DNA from: Nannochloropsis oceanica
Lineage: Eukaryota; Sar; Eustigmatophyceae; Eustigmatales; Monodopsidaceae
Direction: 5' to 3'
Assembly: GCA_004519485.1 (NCBI GenBank)
Contig: CP038113.1
Coordinates: 392,501 to 456,500, forward strand
Length of the DNA: 64,000 nt
Part shown: positions 22,498 through 33,289 of the stretch, piece after piece
How positions within the stretch are numbered: the stretch's first letter is position 1
Layout: every line of letters begins with the position of its first letter
Notes under the pieces: generated by a model
What the model saw: only the letters and a program-made list of their open reading frames with translations
The model's database searches: none
Told to the model about the DNA's origin: nothing
Made by a program: the position numbers and the translations under genes

Positions 22498-22792
22498 GGG
22501 TACGATAGCCTGCTTCCAAGTATCACCAAATGATGCCCCACTCTCCCTTGCAGCGGGAATCGTCACTTTATCTACAAGCGCGGCAAAGTGAAGGAAAGGC
22601 ACTCTCTTCTAATCGTCTATATTCTTTCGGTGCTTCTTTTTTTTTCCTTTCTTATGACTTCTCTTGCATTTTTCTTCTTTTCGCTCATCCTATTAAATTT
22701 GCTTCTCTCCCTCTTTCTTGCTTTCCCCCAATCCCATTTCTCACCACCTGTCACATCCCTTTCCCTCACATCTTCTCATTCCCGTGCAAGCC

Positions 22793-24790
22793 TTAGAAGC
22801 TGCCATGCATCAACACGTCATCAATCTTCATGACCATCCGCACCAGCTGCGTCGCCAACTGAAACTGCTGCTGCTTTCCGATCAACGTCTCAAAAATCCG
22901 TTGCTTCCGCATGTCCGCCACACCTGACTGCATACAGTCTACGCCAATGTGCGGGTTGCCCTCTTTGATCTGCTGGCTCTTCACCTGACTCAGCTCCGTA
23001 ATCGGCGAGAGGCCCGCATTTTCAGCAAGGGCCATGGGGACATCATCCAAGGCATCCGCGAACGCCCGAATCGCATATTGATCCACTCCCGCTACGCTGT
23101 CCGCCGCCTTGGCCACGGCGATCGCACACGAGATCTCCGCCGACCCCCCCCCATACACAATCCGGTTGTCCTTAATCAGATTTCGGACCACGCACATTGC
23201 GTCGTGCAGTGATCGCTTTGCCTCCTCCACTATCATCTTATTCCCCCCCCGCACCAAGATCGTAACTGCTTGGCTCTTGGCACAGTCCTCAATCACCAGC
23301 ATCCGTTCCTTCGTCGTCCCAAATGCCACCTCCCTCACTGACCCGGCTTTGCCCAGCTTCTCGCTCGATAACTCCGAGAATCTCGGCACTATCCTTCCTC
23401 CCGTTGCAATGGCGATCAGCTCCAGCTCTACCCCGCCGACCCACCTAACCGCCGGCAGCTTGTTCTGAAGCAACAAATGGTTGGCCTCATCATCAAAGCC
23501 CCACTGACAAATAATCAACGTCGCGCCCGAATCCTTACACTGCTGCACCATTGTCGTAAAGTACTCTTGCTCCCTGGCATACAGCTTCTCATAGGCCTCC
23601 TTGGAGGATATATCCAGCTTATGCTTCGTCTTGGGCTTGGGGGGTTCAAACGGACAGGTCAAAATCGCAATCTTTGCGTCCTTAATCACCTTGGGCATCT
23701 GCGGGTGACTGATCTCCTTGTCAATCACGATTCCCTTGATAAGCTCCGTATCCTCCAATCTGCCCCCCGGCTTCCCCTCCACCTTGATCATATCAAAATT
23801 CACGTCCTTCCTCTCCAAGTCCGCCACGGACAACACAGCATCCACAGCGATCCGCGCCATTTTCGACTTGTGGATATTCACGATTTTACTGCTCAATGTT
23901 GTCATTGCTGTGTCATAAAGTGGCTCCACATTGTCGCGGCTAAAAGTCACCGTATCGGCAATTGTCCCCAGATGAGCGACCGCAAACTGACAGGCCTTTT
24001 CAAACCCTTCCGCCACTCGCACGGGGTGCAAACCCCGATCCAGCAATTTCTCGGCCTGTTCAAGCAACGCCCCCGCGAGCACCACCACCCCTGTGGTCCC
24101 ATCCCCAATCTCATCGTCTTGCGACTGTGACAACTCAACCAGCAACCTCGCCACCTGATGTTCGACGTCCATTTTCTGAAGGATGGTTGCACCGTCGTTC
24201 GTGATGGTTACGTCTCCATCCGAATTGACAAGCATTTTGTCCATTCCCTTGGGTCCGAAAGAGGTGCGTAGGATTTGGGAGACTGAGCGGGCGGCCATGA
24301 TGTTGGACTGTGGAATGAAAGGGGGAAAGGATGGATGGAAGGAGGGAGTGGAGGACAGTCATATTGTTGCTGGATATGTGTTCGCCAGAATCTCAAGATA
24401 TGGGCAAGAATTTTACTTTAGGGCGTGAGAAATGGGAAGTTTGGCCACTGTTGGGAGTTAGAAGGAGTGATGAAGAGTATGAGAAGAGGCCAAAATTCAA
24501 CCAGTGAGCGAGCAATGATGTGGCGAAAATCTATCCGCGGGGACAACGATAGCATGAAAACAACCAGGCCCGAGATATGCTGCTCAAAGACACTAATATG
24601 TGGTTCCGGCGCCACGATTGTGTTGTGATGTAGAGGGAGACGGGCATCATTATATATTCGCGGCGACAACATCCCTCACACACGATTCTCGACGTACCTT
24701 CTGCGCCTCCAAGCCCTTCAGCCGATTCTGTGCCTGCTGCTCTCGAAGGATGATGAAGGGCCTACCGTACTCGTCAAAGACCAAAGACAT
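22793..24790 (-). CDS. CCT5: T-complex protein 1 subunit epsilon (CCT5)
   Basis: Exon 1 is 24790-24698 (31 codons, [18 protein letters not shown]) and exon 2 is 24307-22793; the phase is 0 and the total 535 residues, as in human CCT5 (541). CCT is the cytosolic group II chaperonin that folds actin and tubulin with ATP. Seen: the FDEYGRPF start characteristic of the epsilon subunit, [15 protein letters not shown] (nucleotide-binding loop), [59 protein letters not shown] and [12 protein letters not shown]. The intron places only the N-terminal tail on exon 1. The gene is divergent from the acidic protein at 25274, with a 483-bp shared upstream region. Confidence 0.95.
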
Positions 24791-25273
24791 GGCTGTGTGC
24801 TGAAAGCCGGGGGATCCTTATATTCGTCGTCACAAAGTTTTTGTTCTTTGCAGAAAAGCCCTTTCCTCTTTTCGTTGGAGCCCTCAGCTTGTGTGTGTGG
24901 TGACGGCTCGAGTGAGACAGTAACTAGGAGACACTAGCAAACACCTAAATGATGTGCAGAGGGTGACAGGAGGCAGAATCGAGGCTTGCTTTACGGACAT
25001 GGAAAAGGTGAGAAGTATTAGGGTGGGTGATGGATGGGTGTGAGGGAAGAGGTCGGTGTTGGCGAACTTTCTCTTCTTTCGCTACCGATTTGCTGCTACC
25101 CCGGCATTATTTCCTAGGGAGTATTGGAATGCTCCCGATGTCGTAGTTGAATTTGTTGCGCATTTCTAATGCTTTCCTTGCCTCCGCGCCACCCCTAGCC
25201 GTCCGTCCTTATAGAACCCACCCCAAGCTTCATCAACAATCGCCAAGGCCCCGAGCAACGGCCACGCCCTACC
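24791..25273. promoter_or_regulatory. Divergent upstream region of CCT5 and the acidic protein gene
   Basis: A 483-bp segment between two start codons pointing away from each other, so it must hold both promoters. I see no TATA box or known operator that I can defend; the sequence is mixed composition with a GGTGAC/GTGACAG-rich middle. The assignment as promoter rests only on geometry. Confidence 0.4.
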
Positions 25274-27358
25274 ATGACTGCGCCCAACCCCAAGAACCAG
25301 GCCATCGAGCTCGCCATCCAATGCCATGCAGCCTCGTATTTCAAGACCGCAAAGGGCTCAGTGGATAATCAGATGAACTGGCTCCAGCTTGCAAGCACTC
25401 TTTACGCCAATGCCTCGCGTGAGCTCCGTGATATGCACCCTTGCACAAAGCTCTCCCTCGCCTTATTTGTGGTAGCCACCGGTGCAATGGACAAGGCCTT
25501 GGAAGCCGTGGTATTGCTTCGGGATTGGAAAGTGACCAAGGGTCCTTGGGCGAGCTTCAATCTAAACCTGATAGCCCAAGCCACCCTCCATGAAGTCCGC
25601 CAAGCTATTGAAGAGGCCGAGCAAGACCAAGACGCCTCGGTCTTCGACCGGCAGCAAAAAATCGCCCCCCATGTCCTCAAAGAAAAGCTCGAAGCCGGGA
25701 TGAAAAACATCCTTGAACCGCAGCTTGATCAATGCACTCCTCTAGTTCGCTCCTGGCTCTTAGGTCTCCAGGAGGAACTTCGGCACACGGCAACCCAAGC
25801 AGTTGCCTTGAAGAAGGTCTCAGTCATTCCCTCCTTGTTAAAAGCACATGACTTAAATCGATTGCAGAATCCCTTTGTCACATGGGTCTTGGCGCTATTG
25901 GCAGAGTTTGGGGCGCCACCTGTGAGGAGGGCCTTGAGGGAGGTCGGTTTTGGTGGGGAGGAAGGGATGGAGGAACTGATGGAGCGGGAAGTGTCGGTAG
26001 AGAGAGATGAGGGGAGAAAGCAGGAGAAGCGCTGGCGAGAGCATCGAGTGGAGGAGATGAAAGACGAAGTGGATGTGGAAGAGGAGGAAGCTGTAACGCT
26101 GACGAAAAAGCAGCAGCAGCAGCAGCAGCAGCGGGGGCAGAAAGACAAGAGCAAGGAGGAGGATGAGGATGAGGAGGAGGAGGAAGGGGTGGCAGGAGGA
26201 GAAGAGCATAGAGGGGCTAATTCTAATAAGAGGGGAAAGACTGCGAGAAAATCACAGGATCAGCTGCGACAGGAGAGAAAGAGGAAGGATAAAAAAGTGT
26301 CTCCGTCCACGAAGTACAGCGCTCGTGCAGCGATGGCTGCCGAGGATGAAGAGAAGGAGGAGGAGCAGCAGCAGCAGCCGGATAGTCCCCTGGCGGCAAT
26401 GGCTCTGTCCACATCTACCATCAATCTTCGTACCCGAAGACAAACTTCAGAAGTAGAGGCAGGTCCGTTGGAGGTGGGAGACGCCGTGTACGTCCAATCC
26501 AGGTTTTTAGTTGTCCCACGCGCGGTGGTAACGGCAGTGGTGGAACCGGGAAAGTTGGAGAGGAAGTATGTAGCGGAAGAGAAGATAGAAGAGAGGACAT
26601 TTGACGTGATGTACGAAGAGGAAGGGGATGGGGTGGAGAAGGTAGCAAAGATGCTGCCTCGGCAATATCTGACGCTGTTGGAAAAGGGCGCTGGATTACT
26701 CGTGCCTTCCCCCTCCCCCACGCTCCAGCGGCGACAACAGCAACAGTACCAGCAGCGTTTGAAGGATGTGAATGCCTCGAAAAAGTACAGTGCACGGGTG
26801 GCCATGGCTGCGGAGGAAGTGGAAGAGGCGGACGAGCAGGGGCAGGAGCAGGAGTTGCAGAAAGGGAGAAAGAGGATCAAGATTGCTGCGACTACTACGC
26901 AAGAGGAGCAGGGGAAGGAAGAGGAAGAGGGTGGGGAGAAGGACACCTCACCCAAGCGTAGCGCTCGAGAGTTTTGGACGGAGCCTCAGACACAAGAACC
27001 CATGACGCAATTTCCGGAGGGCGAGGAGGAACAGGAAGGTGGGGGAGAATGTGAGACGGAGGACCAAGAAAACCAGGACAGTAACGGACGCAAGGAGGAG
27101 GGGGGAGAGGAAGCACAAGGGGGGGGAAAAGGGGAGGAGGAGGAGGAGGAGGAGGAGGAGGAGGAGGAGGAGGAGGAGGAGGAGGAGGAGGAGGAGGAGG
27201 AGGAGGAGGAGGAGGAGGAGGAGGAGCAATCGGGGAAGATGGAAGAGATTGAAAGCGTGAGCTCCGATACACGGGGTAGGGGGTCGTGGATCTCGCCGTT
27301 GCAGGCCCCGTTCGGAATGCTGAGGCGCGTGCTGGTGGGTGGAAAGACACAGACTTAG
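25274..27358 (+). CDS. Acidic low-complexity protein with internal YSAR repeats and a possible Tudor/Agenet-like fold
   Basis: A single exon of 694 residues that I do not recognise. Residues 1-235 are a globular helical region (MTAPNPKNQAIELAIQCHAA; LARALFVV-type helices), the only part that looks conserved. After that come long charged runs: Gln and Glu stretches, two copies of a KYSARxAMAAE motif (bases ~26312 and ~26781) and a shorter SPKRSARE copy. Between them, residues ~400-480 (VGDAVYVQSRFLVVPRAVV ... RTFDVMYEEEGDG) have the shape of a Tudor- or Agenet-like domain, which would suggest a chromatin role; this is a weak guess. Near the C-terminus 31 uninterrupted GAG codons (27134-27226) encode poly-Glu. 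Several basic KRK patches could act as nuclear localisation signals. Confidence 0.65.
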   Translation: MTAPNPKNQAIELAIQCHAASYFKTAKGSVDNQMNWLQLASTLYANASRELRDMHPCTKLSLALFVVATGAMDKALEAVVLLRDWKVTKGPWASFNLNLIAQATLHEVRQAIEEAEQDQDASVFDRQQKIAPHVLKEKLEAGMKNILEPQLDQCTPLVRSWLLGLQEELRHTATQAVALKKVSVIPSLLKAHDLNRLQNPFVTWVLALLAEFGAPPVRRALREVGFGGEEGMEELMEREVSVERDEGRKQEKRWREHRVEEMKDEVDVEEEEAVTLTKKQQQQQQQRGQKDKSKEEDEDEEEEEGVAGGEEHRGANSNKRGKTARKSQDQLRQERKRKDKKVSPSTKYSARAAMAAEDEEKEEEQQQQPDSPLAAMALSTSTINLRTRRQTSEVEAGPLEVGDAVYVQSRFLVVPRAVVTAVVEPGKLERKYVAEEKIEERTFDVMYEEEGDGVEKVAKMLPRQYLTLLEKGAGLLVPSPSPTLQRRQQQQYQQRLKDVNASKKYSARVAMAAEEVEEADEQGQEQELQKGRKRIKIAATTTQEEQGKEEEEGGEKDTSPKRSAREFWTEPQTQEPMTQFPEGEEEQEGGGECETEDQENQDSNGRKEEGGEEAQGGGKGEEEEEEEEEEEEEEEEEEEEEEEEEEEEEEEQSGKMEEIESVSSDTRGRGSWISPLQAPFGMLRRVLVGGKTQT
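27134..27226 (+). repeat. (GAG)31 microsatellite, poly-Glu coding
   Basis: Thirty-one perfect GAG codons in frame inside the acidic protein gene. Pure triplet runs of this length are unstable in most genomes, so allele length is likely to vary between strains. Confidence 0.95.
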
Positions 27359-27531
27359 GAGAGAAGGGAGGAAGGGAGACACGAAGTTTGCGTCTCTTCA
27401 GGCAAGATCCCAAAGAAATACCAAGGACATGTAGCAGAAAAGAATGAAAACACAAAACGGGGAAATGACTGAATGACTTATAAAGGGAGAGTAAAAAAGG
27501 GAATTGAAAATACGTGGATATTGGCTTCTTC

Positions 27532-28708
27532 TTACATCTTTTTATGAACTGCGCATTCTGTTACCCTAAATTTACATACAACACTTAAATTCGCTCCATG
27601 TCCATCTATCTCGATACGATCAGCGTACGCACGTGCCGTGCTAAACGCGTCCTCGTTCGGCGGTTGCTCCAATGGCGAGTCCAGCGTGTAATACACAATC
27701 CCACTGCCTTCATCGTGCACAACCCGGGATTCATGCGAGTGCCCAGCGAGGCACAGTTTTACAAGGGCGGGATGCTCCTCAAGCGCGTTCAAGACTTCTT
27801 GGAAGTTCCAAAGCAGACAATCCGGTTTGCATACATCCGGATGGAGTGGGATGTGCGAAAACACCACGATATGCTTGCAACCCGCGTTCTGCGCTGCAAG
27901 TAAAGTCGCTCGTAGCCAGGCCAGTTGAATAGAGCCCACACCGCCGCCAAAACGTACAAAACGCTTATCTAAACCCTCGAGACCCAAGGGACTATTGCGA
28001 TCCTCATTTGGGTTCCGGTGCAAGTACCTTTCCGCCTCACTTCCCTCCAAGCTATCGGGCATTGACCCTAACACCGAAATGTCGTACGTGTCGAGATTCA
28101 CAAGACAGAAATTTGGATGAGGCGAAAAGGCGTAATAACAGGAGTCCCGGGGTGGTGCTGGCGCATTAAGGAAGACAGGCGGTTGCTGATCCCGAAAGCA
28201 AGCTAGACGGTTGGCCCAGAATGCGTGCGAGGGGAAGTTGTAGAGTTCGTGGTTACCCAAACAGTGATGCACAAGACAGTGCGCAAGATGTTCGAACTCC
28301 TCTAAAACACGCGCCAATGATGCCTCCGAGCCAAGCGTTGTGGTAGCCGCGTACCCATCAATAAGATCCCCTAGTTGCAAGACAAAGAAAGGTGACGGCA
28401 ATCGTGCGGTTTCACCGAGCCAAGCTGCAACGGCGCGTCGCAAGCCTAGCAATGTCGCGAGGTAATACCTTTTCTTGGTTTTCGTGTAATTGTGCCCATC
28501 GCCTGTGAATTTTTAAGAGTGGAGACGGAGAGTTGGTTTGAAATATGTATACATACATTCATGAATACGAGCACCCTCACCATATTACACAAGCTCGTTC
28601 CATCTAATTCATTGTCCATTCCATTACAACACGCTTACCCCGTTCGGCGTACTGCACGTCCGAGATGATACCGAATGCAAAGAGCAAGCCCCCCGCGTTG
28701 TTACCCAT
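27532..28708 (-). CDS. ADPRM: Manganese-dependent ADP-ribose/CDP-alcohol diphosphatase-like phosphoesterase
   Basis: Exon 1 is 28708-28639 (MGNNAGGLLFAFGIISDVQY) and exon 2 is 28502-27532; the split Gly codon restores the frame and gives 346 residues. The family hydrolyses ADP-ribose, CDP-choline and similar nucleotides using a di-metal centre. Metallophosphoesterase motifs are complete once spliced: D-V-Q (SDVQYAE, exon 1), GDLIDGY, GNHE, SHIPLHP and GHSHE. The family-specific segments YDISVLGSMP, HRNPNEDRNSPLGL and RFVRFGGGVGSIQLAWL match animal and plant ADPRM. No targeting signal, so it is probably cytosolic. It follows the SOQ1-like gene on the same strand, 244 bp downstream of its stop. 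Confidence 0.9.
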
Positions 28709-28952
28709 AGATTGAGAAACTGTCTTTGATGGTGTATTCGTGCAAGTGAGAAAACAGTGGGACGTGAGCTTAAGTCATAAAGCAAATTTTGCCACAGCAC
28801 GTTCCTGCGTCATGTGCTTCGTTAAGCTGATAGTAAGTACTAATTTATTTGTAAGATCTAAGCTTCTTGCTATCCGTATATGCTTCTTGCTATACCTAAA
28901 CATAATTACGCATCAATCTGCCTTCTCTCTCACAGAGAAATCAAAACATGCA

Positions 28953-31769
28953 TTACACAGGACCAACGCGGCTCTTTTGTCCCTTGTCCACGATATGTGT
29001 GGCAACCACCTTCGCAGGCCCCTTTTCTGTTACTTGCAATTTGAACACCACTCCATCTGTTCGACAGACACCCTTGTCCTCCTCGCAAAAATATACTGCA
29101 CTTTCCACCTCCACAACCGCGCCTTCGGTTGCCGCCGAAGGAATAGTGACGAGGGCCGATCCACGGTTTGTGCTTTCCTTGTTGATTACGCCGCGAGTTG
29201 CCGCCGTCCCGCCCGTGGCCACACCAAGCAATTGCCACTCGCTCGTCCGCGTCGCAGTGAAAGTCAAATCGCTCGGCACTTCCACCTGCACCTGTACACT
29301 GCCTCTCTTACCCACCGGGCCCAAATCAATCACCCGCGCTCGACGCCGATTCAAAATTGACCGCTGCGCCTGCTGGTCCCCTTCCCCATTCTTTCCTCCT
29401 TCTCCTTTTCTAGCTCCTGCTTCCGCCTTGGGCACATCTTTGCCCAACGCAAACGTCGAGACCTCATTGCTGGCAACGTTAAACACTCGAATTGCGTGAT
29501 TGTTAGTGTCGGCGACCCATACAACATCTGAGTCCGTGGGATCAGAAGCCAACCCGCCCGGCTCCCAAAACTGCACTCCTTGCTTCCCGTCGCTCAGCCC
29601 TGGCTTGCCCGAACCCGCCAATGTCTTGACTGAGCCTTGCGCGGGGTCAACGAGCTTAAGTTTGTGGTTGTACGAATCCGCGACGACGACTTTTGTCCCT
29701 CCACGGACAGTTGCTACAGCCAACGGGTGCTGTAATCGCGCCTTGGCTCCATTTCCGTCCTTGTCCCCGAAGGCAAAAAGAGAGGTTCCCAGAGACCCGC
29801 CAACCAAAGTGCGTGTCTTGCCCGCGCCTTCAAGGCTGAGTTCGCGGACGGTGCTATGAAGGAGAGAGGGAGAAGGCGAGTGGGAGGATTGAGTGAGTTT
29901 GCCTATAGCGGGGACAATGCATCCAGAGGTGCAATGCAGAAAAAAAGGCCATGAGCGCTCACTTCATAGCTGCTGTGAATATTTTCTTCACTTTCACCTC
30001 TACAAACACAACAGCAACATACCTGGACTCTGAATCTGCGACATAAAGCGCCTGCCCCCCCAAGGCCAAGCCTGACGGCTGCGCCCACGCAGCATCAATT
30101 CGGTTGCCCGCATTCGTCTCCGCCTCTCGCCCCGTGCCCGAGTAACAGCTTGCCTTGCCTGACGGCAACTCAACCTCCCAAATCTGATGCGTGCCGGCCA
30201 TTGCGACCAGTAACGACGACGATGAAGGCTTTAGGACCACATCCCATGGAGAACTTAAATATTGCGCCTTCCCTGCTTTCCCCCCCGAATAGTCAAAGCC
30301 CTGCTCCCCATTCCCAACCACAGTGGACACCACCTTCTTCTCCAGATCAATCGCCCTAATGGCATGCGCGTCTGTATCACACACGTACAGCACGCGGCCA
30401 TCCGCGGACAAACACATCCCTTGGGGGTTGGTGAACCGGGCTGAATCAAAATCCCCATCTTCCAAACCTGGTTCTCCTGTCGCCGAACCCACAGCTGAAA
30501 TCAGCCCCCCCGTATTACGATCAAGGACCAACACGCGATTATTCCCCGAATCACTCACAAAAAGCCGTGGCTGTTGGGGGTCCACGTGTAGCTTGCCCGG
30601 GTAGCTCAGCGGTGATCCAGCAAGGCCCCCACGGACAGAAGTGGGTCTGGAAATCTTCAAGGGAGTGTTGTCGAGTAGACCCTTCTCGCCGTAGAAGGCC
30701 AAGGCACCCTCGATGAACGAGTCGACTTTTTCGCCGTTCCCTTCCCCGGGCCAGATTGAGAGGAGGTTGCCTCGGGGTCCGACGAGGACGAGGGAGGGCC
30801 ACGAGTTGACGCCGACGGCGGTGAACATGGCCATATCTTTGTCATTGACCACAGGATGTTCAATTTTGTAGCGGGCAATGGCTTCCTTGATATTGCGCGT
30901 GTCCTTTTCGTTTTCGAACTTGGCGGAATGGACCTTTGGGTGAGCGTCAAGTACGTGGGTGCAAGAAGTGTGGTGAGTGGGTATAGTCAGTCGCAGCATC
31001 CTTTTCTCTACTCCTATCCTTTGCAAGGAAACAGCTCCAGGCATGTTTGTATTTTAAAACAAAACATGCCTAAACAGCTCCAGGCATGTTTGTATTTTAA
31101 AACAAAACATGCCTGATGCTCCTCCTGACCCCGATACCCCACCCATGCACGTACCCCGATGACTTGGAAGGGCTTATCCGCGTACTTCTTCTCCAGTCTC
31201 GCCAAAGTCGGCAGCGTATGCATGCAATTAATGCAGCAATATGTCCAAAAATCCATCAACACCACCTTACCTCTTAAGTCCTTTTGAAAACTCAGCGGGC
31301 CAGTATTCACCCACTCGAGGTTTTTGGGGAACTCAGGGCATTTGAGATTATACTTGTCAATGTCCTCCAGGTACGTCTGAACCGTCTGTGGCTTGTCCGA
31401 GTCCACATCATCGGCCGAAACGGCCTGAGCATAGCGGGGCACGTGGTCCAAGATCGTGGCAGCCGTCATGGCACCTGTAGCGGCGGCAAAAAAAAAACGT
31501 ATAAATTCCTGACGACTGCTGCCGCTCTCCGGGTTGGAAGTGGACGAAGCATGTAGCGGTTTTATTAAGGAACGTGGTTGCAAAGGCTTTAAGGCGAGGG
31601 AGGTGATGAAGCCCAAGGCGTCCTGCATGATAGCCACCATGAGGAGTAGGATTAGAGAGGAACGCATGTCGATCTCGGCGGAGTGGGAGGGTGTTGTCGT
31701 GGGGAGACAAGAAGCTTGGGAACCGCGCACGGTGGTGGCAATAGAAACACGACGAAAAGGCTGCAACAA
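28953..31769 (-). CDS. SOQ1/NHLRC2-like thioredoxin-NHL protein, predicted thylakoid lumen
   Basis: Exons 31769-31155, 30933-30023, 29853-28953 (808 residues; 774 from Met35 at base 31667, the preferred start). Arabidopsis SOQ1 restrains a slow form of non-photochemical quenching from the lumen side. Seen: a signal peptide from Met35 ([19 protein letters not shown]) followed by Phe, a transit-like segment, a second hydrophobic stretch ([16 protein letters not shown]) ending in AQA, then a thioredoxin-like domain with [21 protein letters not shown] and VVNDKDM, at least five NHL repeats ([39 protein letters not shown]) and the C-terminal beta domain ([10 protein letters not shown]). All three splice phases match, and the joined DSESSTVREL agrees with plants. 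The N-terminal HAD phosphatase domain of plant SOQ1 is missing. Intron 1 contains a 43-bp tandem duplication. Confidence 0.9.
31029..31114. repeat. Exact 43-bp tandem duplication with palindromic core, intronic
   Basis: Two identical 43-bp units (31029-31071 and 31072-31114) lie head to tail within intron 1 of the SOQ1-like gene. Each contains a 33-bp imperfect palindrome with perfect 10-bp arms (AGGCATGTTT ... AAACATGCCT). No divergence between the copies suggests a recent duplication. Confidence 0.95.
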
Positions 31770-32056
31770 GGCTGGTCTATCCCGGCACGTTGTGGGTGAT
31801 AAAAAAGAGCTTGTGTGTCAGTACTGCTAGCTAAGCAATATCAAGGGGCTCAGTATTTGAAGCAGTGTAGACCCCCCGGCAAGGGAGCCAGGAGATGGAC
31901 GACCCGTCGGAGTCGCGTCTGTGACGAATCATCGCCTCGCTCCGGCCTTGCTTCAACACTCCAACACATGCTTCCAGACTGTTGAGACGTATACCAACCC
32001 ACGCACTGCCGCCACTACAGCAACACACGCAGGCCTAGACCCAAGCACATAGCACC
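31770..32056. promoter_or_regulatory. Divergent upstream region, SOQ1-like gene and unknown gene
   Basis: A 287-bp interval between two start codons pointing apart. It must contain both promoters unless further 5' exons exist. No recognised element stands out. Confidence 0.4.
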
Positions 32057-33289
32057 ATGGCTCCCTACCCCTTGTGCTTCGTCCCGCAGGCCTCCTCAAT
32101 TAATTTCCCGCCCACATCCGAGCGAGTGACTGGCCTATTCGCTTCCGCTACACCAGACGAGCACGAGCGGGTCCAGAAGCCGCAGCAGCAGCCCCAGCAC
32201 CACCACCGTCGTGAACTTCTTCATAAGGCCTTTGTGCTCGGGGGCCTACTCCTCGGGGGCACCGCGGTGCCTACTCCACTCGTTCAGCCGGGAGATGGAA
32301 GGTTGAATTTCGTGCCGGCTGCTGCGGGCGCGGCAGTCTTGAATGACACTCCCCTCCCAGCTGTCGAAGTCGAGGCTATGTCCACCGGTAGGGCCGCTGA
32401 TTTTATTAAGCTGAATTGTCAAGGGATTTTGAAGGCGTATAGGGAGACAGGTCCCATTCCCTCTTTCCTGTATCGGGGTGAGAATGTGAACAGGCCTTCA
32501 GTGATGAAGTGCATGCCGGACCTGATGGACCCTTCGACGTATGTAGAAGGCCAAGAAGCGGTCGAGTTCTTCGGAAAAGTGGAAACGGCAATGAAGGATT
32601 TACCGGTCAAGTAAGTTGTGTGGTGTGTGGGCGGGCTGGGTGCGCTCGCGTATATGTGTAAGAATGTATGTATGTGAGAGAGAGGGGAAGGAGACATCAC
32701 AGGGAAGGGGGTAAAGGGGCATGCTGTGCTCCATCGAAGCCGTTCTAACCTGTCGCATTTCCTGCATCTTGTTGTTGCCTCCCCTCCTCTACTCCTCAAA
32801 CATAGACCTAGCGTCGGCCACCTAGCCACCAGTGACATGCGCAGGGCGGCTGCCTGGGGTACCCCTGTATCAGTCTGGCCCATCGGTGAGTATCACAAAA
32901 TAAAAATAAATTTATAAACCTATCCGACAACGTAAAAATCTTTTTAACATCCCAGGAAAGACTCTTCATGCTCGTTTCTGACTCCTCCTTTCCCTGCTCT
33001 CGTTTGTTCCTCCCTTTCCTCCTTTCCCTCCCTGCCAGGCAAAGAGATTCACTATGCGTGGCTAAATGACGCCCAAAACTTCTGGCCTGTACCTCCTGAA
33101 AAACGCGGCATCACTGTCAAGGATATTAGCGCGTGTATAAACAGAGAAATTCAGGTGGATAAGGGCTTGGACATGGCAGTTAAGATGGGCCACGAGGTGA
33201 TGCTCCAAACGGGGGATCACGGTTTCGTGGTCATCCCTGTTGCCTATGAGAGGGAGTTAAGGGCGAGATTGAATTTGGGCTATGAGTAG
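32057..33289 (+). CDS. Unknown protein with Tat-like hydrophobic segment, three exons
   Basis: Exons 32057-32610, 32806-32885, 33039-33289; the phases agree (2, 1) and the product is 294 residues. A twin-arginine followed by a hydrophobic stretch (HRRELLHKAFVLGGLLLGG, about residues 51-70) resembles a thylakoid Tat signal, and small residues follow (PAAAGAAV). No ER signal peptide precedes it, so either a further 5' exon is missing or the protein goes elsewhere. The mature part is well ordered: FIKLNCQGILKAYRETG, IPSFLYRGENVNRPSV, GHLATSDMRRAAAWG, SVWPIGKEIHYAWLND and GHEVMLQTGDHGFVVIPVAY. I do not recognise the family. It is divergent from the SOQ1-like plastid gene, which makes a plastid role worth testing. 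Confidence 0.75.

Noticed and set aside
26895-27455. Proline-rich minus-strand frame
   Set aside because: The complement of the GAG31 repeat gives CTC/TCC/CCT runs; antisense artefact.
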